A stretch of 64,000 nucleotides of DNA from Sphingobium sp. 15-1 (GTDB taxonomy: Bacteria; Pseudomonadota; Alphaproteobacteria; Sphingomonadales; Sphingomonadaceae). Under the pieces are notes generated by a model. The model searched no databases. It was not told the origin of the DNA and was given only the letters and a program-made list of their open reading frames with translations. Below, one piece after another: positions 26,616 to 35,467 of this stretch. The position numbers and the translations under genes were made by a program. Each line of letters opens with the position of its first letter. The stretch's first letter is position 1. Location: contig NZ_JABXJG010000001.1 in the NCBI RefSeq assembly GCF_013375535.1, positions 1,798,001 through 1,862,000 on the forward strand, read 5' to 3'.

Positions 26616-26807
26616 ATGGAAATGCAACGTAAACCCCTTAGCCGGTCGGCAAAGATACAGGATGGCGCGATCCGCCGCGTCCTGAATATCGGCGTGCCGC
26701 AGCCCTATGAGGGCATCGGCAATGCGCTGCGTTCCACCTTCCGCGCCGGGCGGGAATCGGTGCCGGACGACATGCTGGACCTGCTGGCAAAGCTGGATCG
26801 GCATTAG
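26616..26807 (+). CDS. NepR-like anti-sigma factor (probable)
   Basis: 63 aa from the ATG at 26616 (MEMQRKPLSRSAKIQ). The C-terminal half, YEGIGNALRSTFRAGRESVP and DDMLDLLAKLDRH, follows the NepR pattern of two helices that hold EcfG-type sigma factors in the general stress response. No phyR, ecfG or histidine kinase lies beside it, unlike the main stress locus of alphaproteobacteria. It could therefore be a second, orphan NepR. It is divergent from glnE. The assignment rests on motif resemblance only. Confidence 0.6.
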   Translation: MEMQRKPLSRSAKIQDGAIRRVLNIGVPQPYEGIGNALRSTFRAGRESVPDDMLDLLAKLDRH

Positions 26808-26855
26808 GATTTTAGAGATTGGGCTGGTTTTGGCCAGTGGCGGACATGAGTTCTC

Positions 26856-26948
26856 CGTCGCCCCGGGCTTGACCCGGGGTCCCGCTTTTCTTCTTGAGTG
26901 CGCGCCTAGACCAAGACAGCGGGACCCCGGGTCAAGCCCGGGGTGACG
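26856..26948. repeat. CCCGGGCTTGACCCGGG palindromic repeat
   Basis: CGTCGCCCCGGGCTTGACCC (26856 on) pairs over about 32 bases with GGGTCAAGCCCGGGGTGACG ending at 26948. The loop between them is about 25 bases. A sister copy lies at 49169-49255. Both are extragenic. Confidence 0.8.
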
Positions 26949-27029
26949 ATGATCTTAACGTCCGCCTTCCACACTGAACGGCAGCATTTTGTTTACGCTC
27001 CGCACCTATGATGGCGCGATCATGAACGG

Positions 27030-27374
27030 ATGCGCCCTATGATCTACAAGGCCTTTGCCGCCGTGACCTTGATCGCCGCGCCGATAATCGTGCTGACAGC
27101 GCAGAGCTTCGTCCCTGCGGCGAATGAGACGGCTGCGCCCGCGCCTGCGGCGCCGATTGTAGCGCCTCCAGTCCAACCGGCCCCGCCTTCGCCCCCGGTC
27201 AGCGATCCCGCTGCCGGGATCGCCGCCTTCGGCCAGCCCATGCCGGACGCCGGAAAGCCCTTCCTCGCGCCAGGTGCGGGCCTGCCTGAAGCTGCTGCAT
27301 TGCCGCAGCCTCCGGTCGAGAACGCGCCGCCGCCAGACGAAGCGCCCCGATTAGGGGACGTCACGCCCCCTTGA
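27030..27374 (+). CDS. Ala/Pro-rich exported protein of unknown function
   Basis: 114 aa; the ATG at 27039 is an equally likely start. A hydrophobic N-terminal signal (AFAAVTLIAAPIIVLTAQSF) is followed by a low-complexity mature part rich in Ala and Pro (APPVQPAPPSPPVSDPAAG). No family recognised. It overlaps the end of the convergent YpfJ-like gene by 14 bases. It may be real, because the signal peptide is convincing, but codon bias alone could keep this frame open. Confidence 0.5.
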   Translation: MRPMIYKAFAAVTLIAAPIIVLTAQSFVPAANETAAPAPAAPIVAPPVQPAPPSPPVSDPAAGIAAFGQPMPDAGKPFLAPGAGLPEAAALPQPPVENAPPPDEAPRLGDVTPP

Positions 27375-28233
27375 ACGTGTCGCACTGGGCGGGATCGCCG
27401 CGGTCCAGCCCCTTGCGCAGCCAACTCATCCGCTCCTCGCTGGTGCCGTGGGTGAAGCTCTCCGGCACGGGCCGCCGTCCGGCCGCCTTTTGCAGCGTGT
27501 CGTCACCGATCGCCTGCGCGGCCTTCATCCCTTCCTCCAGATCGCCCGGCTCCATCAGGCCGGTGCGCTTGGCCCAGACGCCCGCATAGCAGTCCGCCTG
27601 CAACTCCACCCGCACCTGCAAAGCATTGCCCTCTTCCTCGCTGACGGCGCGCTGGCGCTGGTTCACCTGGCCCAAAGTGCCCTCCAGATCCTGCACATGA
27701 TGGCCGACCTCATGCGCGATCACATAGGCTTGGGCGAAATCGCCCGGCGCGCCGAAGCGCTGGCGCAGTTCGGTGAAGAAATCCGTGTCCAGATAGACCT
27801 TCTTGTCGTTCGGGCAGTAGAAGGGGCCCATCGCGCTTTGCGCCGCGCCGCAGCCCGATGACCCACTCTGCGAATAGAAGGACAGGACGGTCGGCTGATA
27901 TTGCTGACCCGCCTGCTGGAAGGCCTGCCCCCAGACCCGCTCGGTCGATCCCAGCACCTTGAGCGACCAATGCTGGATGTCGCTGAGCTTCGACGCGTCG
28001 CGACTCACCTCTCCGCCTTGCGGCATCTGGCCGCCGCCGCTCATCAGGCTGAGGGGATTGACGCCCATCACCGCCAGGACGATCAGCACCACGACGATCC
28101 CGCCGCAGCCGAAGCGGCTGCCGATCAGCGGCAGCAACAAGCCCAGGCCACCGCCCAGGCCGCCCCCGATCCCGCCGCCGCGGCCGTCCTGAACTTCGAA
28201 ATTGGAGCTTTCCCGTTCGTCGTCGAGCCGCAT
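27361..28233 (-). CDS. YpfJ-like neutral zinc metallopeptidase
   Basis: 290 aa from the ATG at 28233 (MRLDDERESSNFEVQDGRGG). A glycine-rich N-terminus precedes one membrane helix (GIVVVLIVLAVMGV). The zinc site is AYVIAHEVGHHVQDLEG, with a distal ELQADCYAGVWA supplying a further ligand region. The family is annotated as putative neutral metallopeptidase (YpfJ/KPN_02809). It is a single-pass inner-membrane protein with a periplasmic catalytic domain. It is divergent from the patatin gene. Confidence 0.88.
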   Translation of the reverse strand: MRLDDERESSNFEVQDGRGGGIGGGLGGGLGLLLPLIGSRFGCGGIVVVLIVLAVMGVNPLSLMSGGGQMPQGGEVSRDASKLSDIQHWSLKVLGSTERVWGQAFQQAGQQYQPTVLSFYSQSGSSGCGAAQSAMGPFYCPNDKKVYLDTDFFTELRQRFGAPGDFAQAYVIAHEVGHHVQDLEGTLGQVNQRQRAVSEEEGNALQVRVELQADCYAGVWAKRTGLMEPGDLEEGMKAAQAIGDDTLQKAAGRRPVPESFTHGTSEERMSWLRKGLDRGDPAQCDTFKGA

Positions 28234-28372
28234 CTCGTCCCTCTCTTTCCTCGCCTTGCCTAATCCATTCCGCAGCCGGTGGGAACGGTCCCGCTTTGAA
28301 CGATCCAATGAACAGATTGTAACGCGACATTCAGTTGGAATGCCGAAAGAGAATTCTATATTGCGCTGCGTC

Positions 28373-29551
28373 ATGGCCGATATCGAACCCCAGCCGCGCC
28401 ACCGCGCCAATATGCCGCTGCCCCTCCCCCGTGAGGTCGCCCTGTTGTTGCAGGGCGGCGGCGCGCTCGGCTCCTTCCAGGCGGGCGTGTATCAGCGACT
28501 CGATGAGCTGGGGGTCGACATAAGCTGGGTCGCTGGCATTTCGATCGGCGCGGTCAACGCCGCCATCATCGCCGGCAATCCGCCGCACAAGCGGCTCGGC
28601 AAGCTCAAGAAATTCTGGCTGACCGTATCGGGCGGCATGCCCAATGTCGTGCTGCCGGAAATCGATCATATCCGCGAAGCCGCCCATCTGATGGCGGCGG
28701 GCACGGTCGCGACCTTCGGCGTGCCGGGCATGTTCCGCCCGCGCCTGTGGCCCGCGCCGCTGATGCCGGAAGGCACGCCGGGCGCGATCAGTTTCTACGA
28801 CAGCGCGCCGCTGAAGGACACGCTGGACGCCTGCGTCGACTGGGATCTGCTGAACGACGGGCCGGTGCGGCTGTCGGTGGGCGCGGTGGACGTGGAAAGC
28901 GGGAATTTCGCCTATTGGGACACGCGCGGACCCGGCGGCAACACCCGGATCGACGCCCGGCACATCATGGCGTCGGGCGCCCTGCCCCCCGGCCTGCCGC
29001 CGGTCGAGATCGACGGGCGTTGGTATTGGGACGGGGGCATCGTGTCCAACACCCCGCTCGCCCATGTGCTGGATCATCAGACCGACGACATGCTGGTGTT
29101 CCAGGTCGACCTTTTCCCCGCCGAGGGGCCGTTCCCCCGGCAGATGACCGACGTCTATTCCCGCACCAAGGACATTCAATATTCCAGCCGCACCCGGCAA
29201 GTGACGGACCAGTATCTGCGGCTGCGCAAGGAGCATAAGGCGATCCGCGCCCTGCTCGACAAGCTGCCGCCCGAAATGCAGGACGATGCCGACGCCCAGC
29301 GGCTGCGCCAGTTGCTGGACGTGGGTTCGGTCAATATCGTCCACCTGATCTACCGCAGCCGCGCCTGGGAAAGCGGCGCGCGCGATTTCGAATTTTCCCG
29401 CTCCACCATGCTGGATCACTGGTCTCAGGGCCGCGACGCGGTGGAGGAAGTGATGCACAAGGGCGACCTTATCGCCCGCAACATCGTCAACGGGAAAAGC
29501 TCCACCTTCGACCTCGACGCCCCCGACCATCTCAAGGAGAAGCAGGCATGA
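28373..29551 (+). CDS. Patatin-like phospholipase with DUF3734
   Basis: 392 aa from the ATG at 28373 (MADIEPQPRHRANM); an ATG at 28340 is possible. The oxyanion loop is LLLQGGGALGSFQAG, the nucleophile GISIGAVNAAI, and the catalytic Asp lies in WDGGIVSNTPL. DUF3734 follows (residues about 240-380). The stop overlaps the start of the 3-hydroxybutyrate dehydrogenase gene as ATGA. That conserved coupling suggests hydrolysis of an acyl or polyhydroxybutyrate substrate whose product the dehydrogenase then oxidises. The substrate is inference. Confidence 0.9.
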   Translation: MADIEPQPRHRANMPLPLPREVALLLQGGGALGSFQAGVYQRLDELGVDISWVAGISIGAVNAAIIAGNPPHKRLGKLKKFWLTVSGGMPNVVLPEIDHIREAAHLMAAGTVATFGVPGMFRPRLWPAPLMPEGTPGAISFYDSAPLKDTLDACVDWDLLNDGPVRLSVGAVDVESGNFAYWDTRGPGGNTRIDARHIMASGALPPGLPPVEIDGRWYWDGGIVSNTPLAHVLDHQTDDMLVFQVDLFPAEGPFPRQMTDVYSRTKDIQYSSRTRQVTDQYLRLRKEHKAIRALLDKLPPEMQDDADAQRLRQLLDVGSVNIVHLIYRSRAWESGARDFEFSRSTMLDHWSQGRDAVEEVMHKGDLIARNIVNGKSSTFDLDAPDHLKEKQA

Positions 29552-30354
29552 GCCAATCGGATTCCGGTAAATCTTTGGCCGGAAAGACCGCCCTCATCAC
29601 CGGATCGACCTCCGGCATCGGCCTGGCCTATGCCAAGGCGCTGGCCGGGGAAGGCGCCAATGTCGTCATCAACGGCTTTGGCGACGCGGACGCGGTCGAG
29701 AAGGAGCGAGTCGGACTGGAGGCTTTGAGCGGCGCCAAGGCGCTCTACAGCGGCCATGACCTCACCAGCACCGACCAGATCGAGGCGATGATGAAGGAGG
29801 CGGCGGATGCCTTTGGCGGCGTCGACATCCTCATCAACAATGCCGGGATGCAGCATGTCGCGCCGGTCGAGGATTTCCCGGTCGACAAGTGGAACCTGAT
29901 CATCGCGCTGAACCTGAACAGCGCCTTCCACACGTCGCGCCTCGCCATTCCTTATATGAAGCAGAAGAAATGGGGCCGGATCATCCAGACGGCTTCGGCC
30001 CATTCGCTGACCGCCTCGCCCTTCAAGAGCGCTTATGTGACGGCGAAGCATGGGCTGGCGGGCCTTACCAAGACGCTGGCGCTGGAACTGGCGACCTTCG
30101 GCATCACGGCCAACTGCATTTCGCCGGGCTATGTCTGGACGCCGCTGGTGGAGAACCAGATTCCCGACACGATGAAGGCGCGCGGCATGACGCGGGAGCA
30201 GGTGATGAACGACGTGCTGCTCGCCGGGCAGCCGACCAAGCAGTTCGTGACCGTGGAGCAGGTGGCGGCGATGGCCCTCTATCTGTGCAGCGATGCGGCG
30301 GCGAACATTACTGGGGCGAACATGAGCATTGATGGCGGCTGGACGGCGCAATAG
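29548..30354 (+). CDS. bdhA: 3-hydroxybutyrate dehydrogenase
   Basis: 268 aa SDR. NAD-binding TGSTSGIG and NNAG are present. The catalytic Ser lies in TASAHSLTASPFKS and Tyr-Lys in YVTAKHGLAG. ISPGYVWTPLVENQIPD and QPTKQFVTVEQVAAMALYL are hallmarks of D-3-hydroxybutyrate dehydrogenases. It interconverts 3-hydroxybutyrate and acetoacetate in PHB or ketone-body use. Translationally coupled to the patatin gene. Confidence 0.93.
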   Translation: MSQSDSGKSLAGKTALITGSTSGIGLAYAKALAGEGANVVINGFGDADAVEKERVGLEALSGAKALYSGHDLTSTDQIEAMMKEAADAFGGVDILINNAGMQHVAPVEDFPVDKWNLIIALNLNSAFHTSRLAIPYMKQKKWGRIIQTASAHSLTASPFKSAYVTAKHGLAGLTKTLALELATFGITANCISPGYVWTPLVENQIPDTMKARGMTREQVMNDVLLAGQPTKQFVTVEQVAAMALYLCSDAAANITGANMSIDGGWTAQ

Positions 30355-30394
30355 GCGTCAGCGGAAAGCGGCCATTCTCTGCCATTGAGCGCGC

Positions 30395-30420
30395 CGTGCT
30401 CCTGCGCAGGCAGGAGCACG
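30395..30420. repeat. GTGCTCCTGCG-family hairpin
   Basis: CGTGCTCCTGC and GCAGGAGCACG form a perfect 11-bp stem around GCAG. It follows bdhA by 40 bases. There is no T-run, so it is a repeat and not a clear terminator. Confidence 0.75.
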
Positions 30421-30540
30421 TTGCGTTTCCAGGAAACGGCGCAAACAGACTGTCCGCTCTCCACCCAAATCAGTTCCACTCCTCTTCAAACCCCGGCGCA
30501 TTCCCCTTATGCTCCCGCCCCCATCTACGGAGACTGATAG

Positions 30541-31923
30541 ATGCGTCATGCGTTGACGGCCATCATGGCCGCCGCCAGCCTTTCGTCCATTGCCCATGCG
30601 CAGTTTCCCGGCTCTCCGGCTGCTCCCATGGCGCCGGCCGCGCCGCCGCCCCCAGCCGCTCCACCGCCCAATGTGATCGCGACGACCATCGCGAAGGACA
30701 TGGACGGCCTCATGACGCTCTACCGCGACCTGCACGCCAATCCCGAACTGTCGGAGCAGGAGACCGCGACCGCCGCGAAACTCGCCCGCCGTCTGAAGGC
30801 CATGAAATTCGACGTCACCGAAAAGGTCGGCGGCACGGGCGTCGTCGCCGTGCTGAAGAACGGGTCCGGCCCGGTGCTGCTGATCCGCGCCGACATGGAC
30901 GGCCTGCCCGTCACCGAGCAGACGGGACTGGAGTTCGCTTCAAAAGCCAAGGCCAAGACCGCCGACGGCGCCGAAACCGGCGTCATGCACGCCTGCGGCC
31001 ATGACACGCATATGACCGCCTTCATCGAAACGGCGCGGCTGCTTTCGTCGATGAAGGACAAGTGGAAGGGCACGCTGGTGATGATCCTCCAGCCCGCCGA
31101 GGAAGTGGGACGCGGCGCCCGGCTGATGCTGGAGGACGGGCTCTATACGCGCTTTCCGCGCCCTACCCACGCCATCGCCTTCCACGACGCGGCCAATCTG
31201 GAGGCGGGGAAGATCGGCTATACGCCCGGCTTCGCGCTCGCCAATGTGGACAGCGTCGACCTGCTGGTGCGGGGCACGGGCGGCCATGGCGCCTATCCGC
31301 AGACGACGCGCGATCCCATCGTGCTGGGCGCGCGGATCGTGACCTCGCTGCAGACGCTGGTCAGCCGGGAACAGGACCCGTTCGATCCCGCCGTGGTGAC
31401 GGTCGGCAGCTTCATCGGCGGCGCCAAGCATAATGTCATCCCCGACGACGCGAAGCTGCTGCTGACCGTGCGCAGCTATTCGGACGAGACGCGGGCAAAG
31501 CTGATCCGGGGCATAGAGCGCATTGCCCGGGGCGAGGCGATTGCGGCGGGCCTTCCCGACGACAGGATGCCGGTGGTTTCGGTGAAGGATGAATTCACGC
31601 CCTCCACCTATAACCCCCCCGCCTTCGCCAGCCAGATGGCGGAGGCGCTGAAGGCGCATTTCCCCGCGGGCACGGTCAGCGAGACCAGGCCGTCCATGGC
31701 GGGGGAGGATTTCGGCCGCTATTATCGCGCCGACAAGAGCATCGAGAGCTTCATCTTCTGGGTCGGCGGCGTGCCTGCCGAGCAGATGGCGAAGGCGGCG
31801 GCGGGCGAGATCAGCCTGCCCTCGCTGCACAGCCCCTTCTGGGCGCCTCAGGCCGACAAGGTCATCGCCACGGCGAGCGAAGCCATGACGGTGCTGGCGA
31901 TGAGCATATTGAAGCGGGATTGA
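30541..31923 (+). CDS. M20-family amidohydrolase, exported
   Basis: 460 aa with GGAGA seven bases before ATG. The signal peptide is MRHALTAIMAAASLSSIAHA. A short Pro/Ala-rich linker precedes the M20D catalytic domain. Metal ligands sit in ADMDGLPVTEQTG, MHACGHDTHM, QPAEEVGRGA and FHDAANLEAG. The dimerisation domain has GTGGHGAYPQTTRDPI. Relatives hydrolyse N-acyl amino acids or auxin conjugates; the export signal points to a periplasmic scavenging role. The substrate is unknown. Confidence 0.9.
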   Translation: MRHALTAIMAAASLSSIAHAQFPGSPAAPMAPAAPPPPAAPPPNVIATTIAKDMDGLMTLYRDLHANPELSEQETATAAKLARRLKAMKFDVTEKVGGTGVVAVLKNGSGPVLLIRADMDGLPVTEQTGLEFASKAKAKTADGAETGVMHACGHDTHMTAFIETARLLSSMKDKWKGTLVMILQPAEEVGRGARLMLEDGLYTRFPRPTHAIAFHDAANLEAGKIGYTPGFALANVDSVDLLVRGTGGHGAYPQTTRDPIVLGARIVTSLQTLVSREQDPFDPAVVTVGSFIGGAKHNVIPDDAKLLLTVRSYSDETRAKLIRGIERIARGEAIAAGLPDDRMPVVSVKDEFTPSTYNPPAFASQMAEALKAHFPAGTVSETRPSMAGEDFGRYYRADKSIESFIFWVGGVPAEQMAKAAAGEISLPSLHSPFWAPQADKVIATASEAMTVLAMSILKRD

Positions 31924-31950
31924 GGGAGGAAGGGGTTTTCAGAAGCGAGA

Positions 31951-32040
31951 GTGGCTGTCGTAAGCTGGCCTATCCCTCATTCGTCATGCTGAAACAAGTT
32001 CAGCATGACGGCTGTGGCGAGGGCAGCTTACGACAGCCAC
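31951..32040. repeat. Nested palindromes between convergent genes
   Basis: The outer perfect arms GTGGCTGTCGTAAGCT (31951-31966) and 32025-32040 enclose an inner perfect 12-bp hairpin CGTCATGCTGAA (31982-31993) / TTCAGCATGACG (31999-32010). The inner part belongs to the GCTGAAACAAGTTCAGC family seen at 11611 and 63086. Confidence 0.8.
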
Positions 32041-32075
32041 TGATCAAGATCGCTCATTCCAAATCTCGCCAAATA

Positions 32076-33101
32076 TCAAAGGCTGCCGTAACCCGGAGCT
32101 TCGCCGCGCGCGTTGCCGTCGATGCGGGTGGGGCGTTTCCAGCCTATCCGGGGGCGTTTGCGCAGGCGGAGCGTCGGCCAGTCGCCCCGGTCGGCGCGTT
32201 CGGCCAAGCGCATGCCCTGGGCCCGATAGGCGGCGAGCACCGCTTCGGCCTGCCCCTTGAGCAAGCCCGCCAGCACGATGGTGCCGCCTTCCTCCACCAG
32301 CGCGCAAAGCGACGGGGCGAGTTCGATCAGCGGGCCGGCCAATATATTGGCGATCAGAAGGTCATAGGGCGCGCGGGTGGCGATGGCGGGGTGGTCCACG
32401 CCAGCCGCCGTATAGAGGGCAAGCTGGCCCTGGCCCTTGCCGGGCGCAATGCCGTTTGCGGCGGCGTTGGCCGCGCTGATCTCCACCGCGACCGGATCGA
32501 TGTCCGATGCCGTCGCATAGGCCCTTGGCCACAGGTGCAGCGCGGCGAAGGCAAGCAGGCCGGTGCCGGTGCCGACGTCCGCGACATTGCCGAATCGCAT
32601 GCCGACGCGGCGCATCCGGTCGAGCATGATCAGGCAGCCCGCCGTGGTTTCATGTTGGCCGGTGCCGAAGGCGCGGCTCGCTTCGATCAGGAAATTGACG
32701 TGGCCGGGGGCTTCCGGATCGGCGGCGAGGTTGCGGACGTGGAAGCGGCCTGCCGTGACAGGCTCCAGGCCGCGCTGGCTCAACGTCACCCAATCTTCGT
32801 CCGGAAGCTGTTCGACCTGGGGCTTGACCCCGGCGGCGCTGGGGACCAGCGAGCGGAGCAGCCGGATCGCGGCGGGGCTGGGCTGACCCTCGAAATAGGC
32901 GTCGAGGCGCCAGCTTTGCTCGCCGCCGCCTTCGGCGGGTTCCGCCTCGCTGGTCATCAGCACGGGCGGACGGTCCATCAGGGCGAAGGCGGCGATGTCG
33001 CCGTCCAGCGCTTCCGCCTCGGCGCGAGTGCAGGGCAGGGTGACTTTCCAGCTTTGGGATTGGGGCTCGCCTGGCGCGGCCGGGGGGACGGCTTCGTTCA
33101 T
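32076..33101 (-). CDS. prmA: Ribosomal protein L11 methyltransferase
   Basis: 341 aa from the ATG at 33101 (MNEAVPPAAPGEPQSQSW). The N-terminal recognition domain is followed by FLIEASRAFGTGQHETT and SAM motif VADVGTGTGLLAFAAL. ANILAGPLIELAPSL is the catalytic NIL motif typical of PrmA. It trimethylates L11. A perfect 22-bp hairpin lies 70 bases upstream. Confidence 0.93.
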   Translation of the reverse strand: MNEAVPPAAPGEPQSQSWKVTLPCTRAEAEALDGDIAAFALMDRPPVLMTSEAEPAEGGGEQSWRLDAYFEGQPSPAAIRLLRSLVPSAAGVKPQVEQLPDEDWVTLSQRGLEPVTAGRFHVRNLAADPEAPGHVNFLIEASRAFGTGQHETTAGCLIMLDRMRRVGMRFGNVADVGTGTGLLAFAALHLWPRAYATASDIDPVAVEISAANAAANGIAPGKGQGQLALYTAAGVDHPAIATRAPYDLLIANILAGPLIELAPSLCALVEEGGTIVLAGLLKGQAEAVLAAYRAQGMRLAERADRGDWPTLRLRKRPRIGWKRPTRIDGNARGEAPGYGSL

Positions 33102-33170
33102 GCCGCCGCCTTTAGACCTTTGCGGGGAAGAGGGGAAGCGGGGGTGGTTGACGGTTGTGGGCTTTGGTTG

Positions 33171-33218
33171 GTTAAACACGCCGTGCTCCTGCGCAGGCAG
33201 GAGCACGGCGTGTTTAAC
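33171..33218. repeat. Perfect 22-bp hairpin (GTGCTCCTGCG family)
   Basis: 33171-33192 (starting GTTAAACACGCCGTGCTCC) is the exact reverse complement of 33197-33218, with the four-base loop GCAG. It is the longest exact hairpin of this family in the window and sits in the prmA upstream region. Confidence 0.85.
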
Positions 33219-33248
33219 GGCAGCTAATGGCCAAAAGCAGCCATCAAA

Positions 33249-33290
33249 GCCAAAGCGCCCCGGCCTTCCAGCCGGGGCGCTTCTGTTTTT
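33249..33290 (-). terminator. Rho-independent terminator of def
   Basis: GCGCCCCGGC and GCCGGGGCGC form a 10-bp stem about 16 bases after the def stop. The T-run on the minus strand is weak (TTTGGCTTT), while the plus-strand side has TTCTGTTTTT, so it may work in both directions. Confidence 0.65.
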
Positions 33291-33306
33291 CGACCTCTCG
33301 CCAGCC

Positions 33307-33837
33307 TCAGGCCGCCTTGCGCGCCTTGGTCAGCTTCTTCATCAGCATGTCCCGCTTCAGGCGCGAGAGATGGTCGATGAACAGTACGCCCTGCAAATGG
33401 TCCATCTCATGCTGGAGGCAGGTGGCAAGCAATCCCTCCAGCCGTTCCTCATGAATCCGGCCGTCGCGGTCCATCCAGCTCGCCCGGATGCTTGCGGGCC
33501 GTTCCACCTCGGCAAACTGGTCGGGGACCGACAGGCAGCCCTCATTATAGATCGACAGATCCTCCGATCCTTCAAGAATCTCGGGATTGATGAACACCAT
33601 CGGCTTCTTGACCGGGGGCGCGCCTTCCTCGTCCGATTCGGGTTCCTGCAGGTCGATCACCAGAATGCGCTTGGGCACGCCGACCTGGATCGCGGCCAGG
33701 CCGATGCCCGGCGCGTCATACATGGTCTCCAACATATCGTCGATCAGACGCTGCAAATCGTCGTCGATCGCCTCCACCGGAGACGAGATGGTACGCAGGC
33801 GCGGATCGGGCGCCTCCAGGATCGGTAGAATGGCCAT
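33307..33837 (-). CDS. def: Peptide deformylase
   Basis: 176 aa. All three deformylase motifs are present: [10 protein letters not shown] (motif 1), EGCLSVP (motif 2, metal-binding Cys) and QHEMDHL (motif 3, two His and Glu). It removes the N-formyl group from nascent proteins. An acidic insert ([15 protein letters not shown]) is typical of alphaproteobacterial versions. fmt, which adds the formyl group, lies nearby on the other strand beyond recR. Confidence 0.96.
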   Translation of the reverse strand: MAILPILEAPDPRLRTISSPVEAIDDDLQRLIDDMLETMYDAPGIGLAAIQVGVPKRILVIDLQEPESDEEGAPPVKKPMVFINPEILEGSEDLSIYNEGCLSVPDQFAEVERPASIRASWMDRDGRIHEERLEGLLATCLQHEMDHLQGVLFIDHLSRLKRDMLMKKLTKARKAA

Positions 33838-33902
33838 GGCGCTAAAATAATCCGGCGGCCGGGAAAATTCAAGCGACCGCCAAATTCGGCCAAGGACCCG
33901 AG

Positions 33903-34499
33903 TCAGCCAAGCGGACGCCGCGCCCGCAAAGCCTGCGCCAGCGTGCCTTCGTCCAGATAGTCCAGCTCCCCGCCCACCGGCACGCCATGGGCCAATTGGG
34001 TGAGGCGCACGGGAAAGCGCTCCAGCCGCTCCGCCAGATAATGGGCGGTCGTCTGCCCCTCCAGCGTAGCGTTCATCGCCAGCACCACCTCATCGATGCC
34101 GCCCGCCTCGACCCGGGCCACCAGCGCGTCGATGGAAAGATCCTCCGGCCGCACCCCTTCCAGCGCGGAAAGGCGCCCGCCCAGCACATGGAAGCGACCG
34201 GGGAACAGCCGCGACTTGTCCAACGCCCACAGGTCCGCCACATCCTCCACGACGCAGAGCGCCCGCGCATCGCGGCGCGGATCGGCGCATATGCCGCAGG
34301 GATCGACGGTATCGACATTGCCGCATAGGCTGCACGTCACCAGCCGGTCGTTCACCGCGTCCAATGCGCGCAGCAGCGGCTCCAGCGCGGATTCGCGCTT
34401 CTTGAGCAGGTGCAGGACAGCGCGCCGCGCCGAACGCGGGCCAAGGCCGGGCAGGCGGGAGAGCGCCTGCGTCAGCGCTTCGATCTCGGGAGAAGCCAT
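33903..34499 (-). CDS. recR: Recombination mediator protein RecR
   Basis: 198 aa, complete. Helix-hairpin-helix [17 protein letters not shown], zinc finger [16 protein letters not shown], Toprim domain [16 protein letters not shown] and [19 protein letters not shown] are present. With RecO/RecF it loads RecA on gaps. It is divergent from fmt across 54 bases. Confidence 0.96.
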   Translation of the reverse strand: MASPEIEALTQALSRLPGLGPRSARRAVLHLLKKRESALEPLLRALDAVNDRLVTCSLCGNVDTVDPCGICADPRRDARALCVVEDVADLWALDKSRLFPGRFHVLGGRLSALEGVRPEDLSIDALVARVEAGGIDEVVLAMNATLEGQTTAHYLAERLERFPVRLTQLAHGVPVGGELDYLDEGTLAQALRARRPLG

Positions 34500-34553
34500 G
34501 GAACCGGAATAAGGGCTTGCAAGTCATGGACACAAGGGGTTTGAGGTGCGGCC

Positions 34554-35462
34554 ATGCGTATCGTCTATATGGGAACTCCTGATTTCGCCGTTCCGGCCCT
34601 GGTCGCGCTGGCCAAGGCGGGGCATGAGATCGCCGCCGTCTACAGCCAGCCGCCCCGTCCGGCCGGGCGGGGCAAGGCGCTGCGTCCCTCCCCCGTCCAT
34701 GCCAAGGCGGAGGAAATGGGCATAGACGCGCGCACGCCGGTTTCGCTGAAGGATGCGGACGTGCAGGCCGCCTTCGCCGTGCTCAACGCCGATGTCGCGG
34801 TGGTCGCGGCCTATGGCCTGATCCTGCCGCGCCCGATTCTGGACGCGCCCCGCTTCGGCTGCATGAACATCCATGCCTCCCTGCTGCCCCGCTGGCGCGG
34901 CGCAGCGCCGATCCAGCGGGCCATATTGGCAGGCGACAATGTCACTGGCGTCACCATCATGGACATGGAGGCGGGGCTCGACACCGGGCCGATGCGGGCG
35001 AAGCATGTCACCCCCGTCGAGGACAAGACGGCCGGCGCGCTGACGCAGGAACTGGCCGAAGCCGGCGCGGCGCTGATGGTGGAGGTGCTGGATAACCTTT
35101 CGCTCCATCCGCCGGTTCCCCAGCCGGAAGAGGGCGTCACCTACGCCTCCAAGATCGACAAGGCGGAGTCGCGGATCGACTTTGGCCGTGACGCCCATCA
35201 GATCGAACGGCAGGTGCGCGCCTTCAACCCCTTCCCCGGCGCCTTCTTCGAATATCGCGGCGAACGGTTCCGCATCCTGGCCGCCCATGTCGAGGAGAAT
35301 GAAGGCCCGGCCGGAGAGTTGCTCGACAACAGCCTGCTGATCGGCTGCGGCCATGGCGCGATCCGCCCGACGCTGATCCAGCGCGCGGGCAAGGGGGCGA
35401 TGTCGGCGGGCGAATTGCTGCGCGGCTATGACATGCCCGCGGGTAGCCGGGTCGACGGCTGA
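34554..35462 (+). CDS. fmt: Methionyl-tRNA formyltransferase
   Basis: 302 aa. The N-terminal formyl-transfer domain has [26 protein letters not shown] (catalytic Asn-His-Asp region; NIHASLLP) and [12 protein letters not shown]. The C-terminal OB-like domain begins near [14 protein letters not shown]. It formylates initiator Met-tRNA. truA follows at five bases, so they are co-transcribed. Confidence 0.96.
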   Translation: MRIVYMGTPDFAVPALVALAKAGHEIAAVYSQPPRPAGRGKALRPSPVHAKAEEMGIDARTPVSLKDADVQAAFAVLNADVAVVAAYGLILPRPILDAPRFGCMNIHASLLPRWRGAAPIQRAILAGDNVTGVTIMDMEAGLDTGPMRAKHVTPVEDKTAGALTQELAEAGAALMVEVLDNLSLHPPVPQPEEGVTYASKIDKAESRIDFGRDAHQIERQVRAFNPFPGAFFEYRGERFRILAAHVEENEGPAGELLDNSLLIGCGHGAIRPTLIQRAGKGAMSAGELLRGYDMPAGSRVDG

Positions 35463-35467
35463 GCCCC

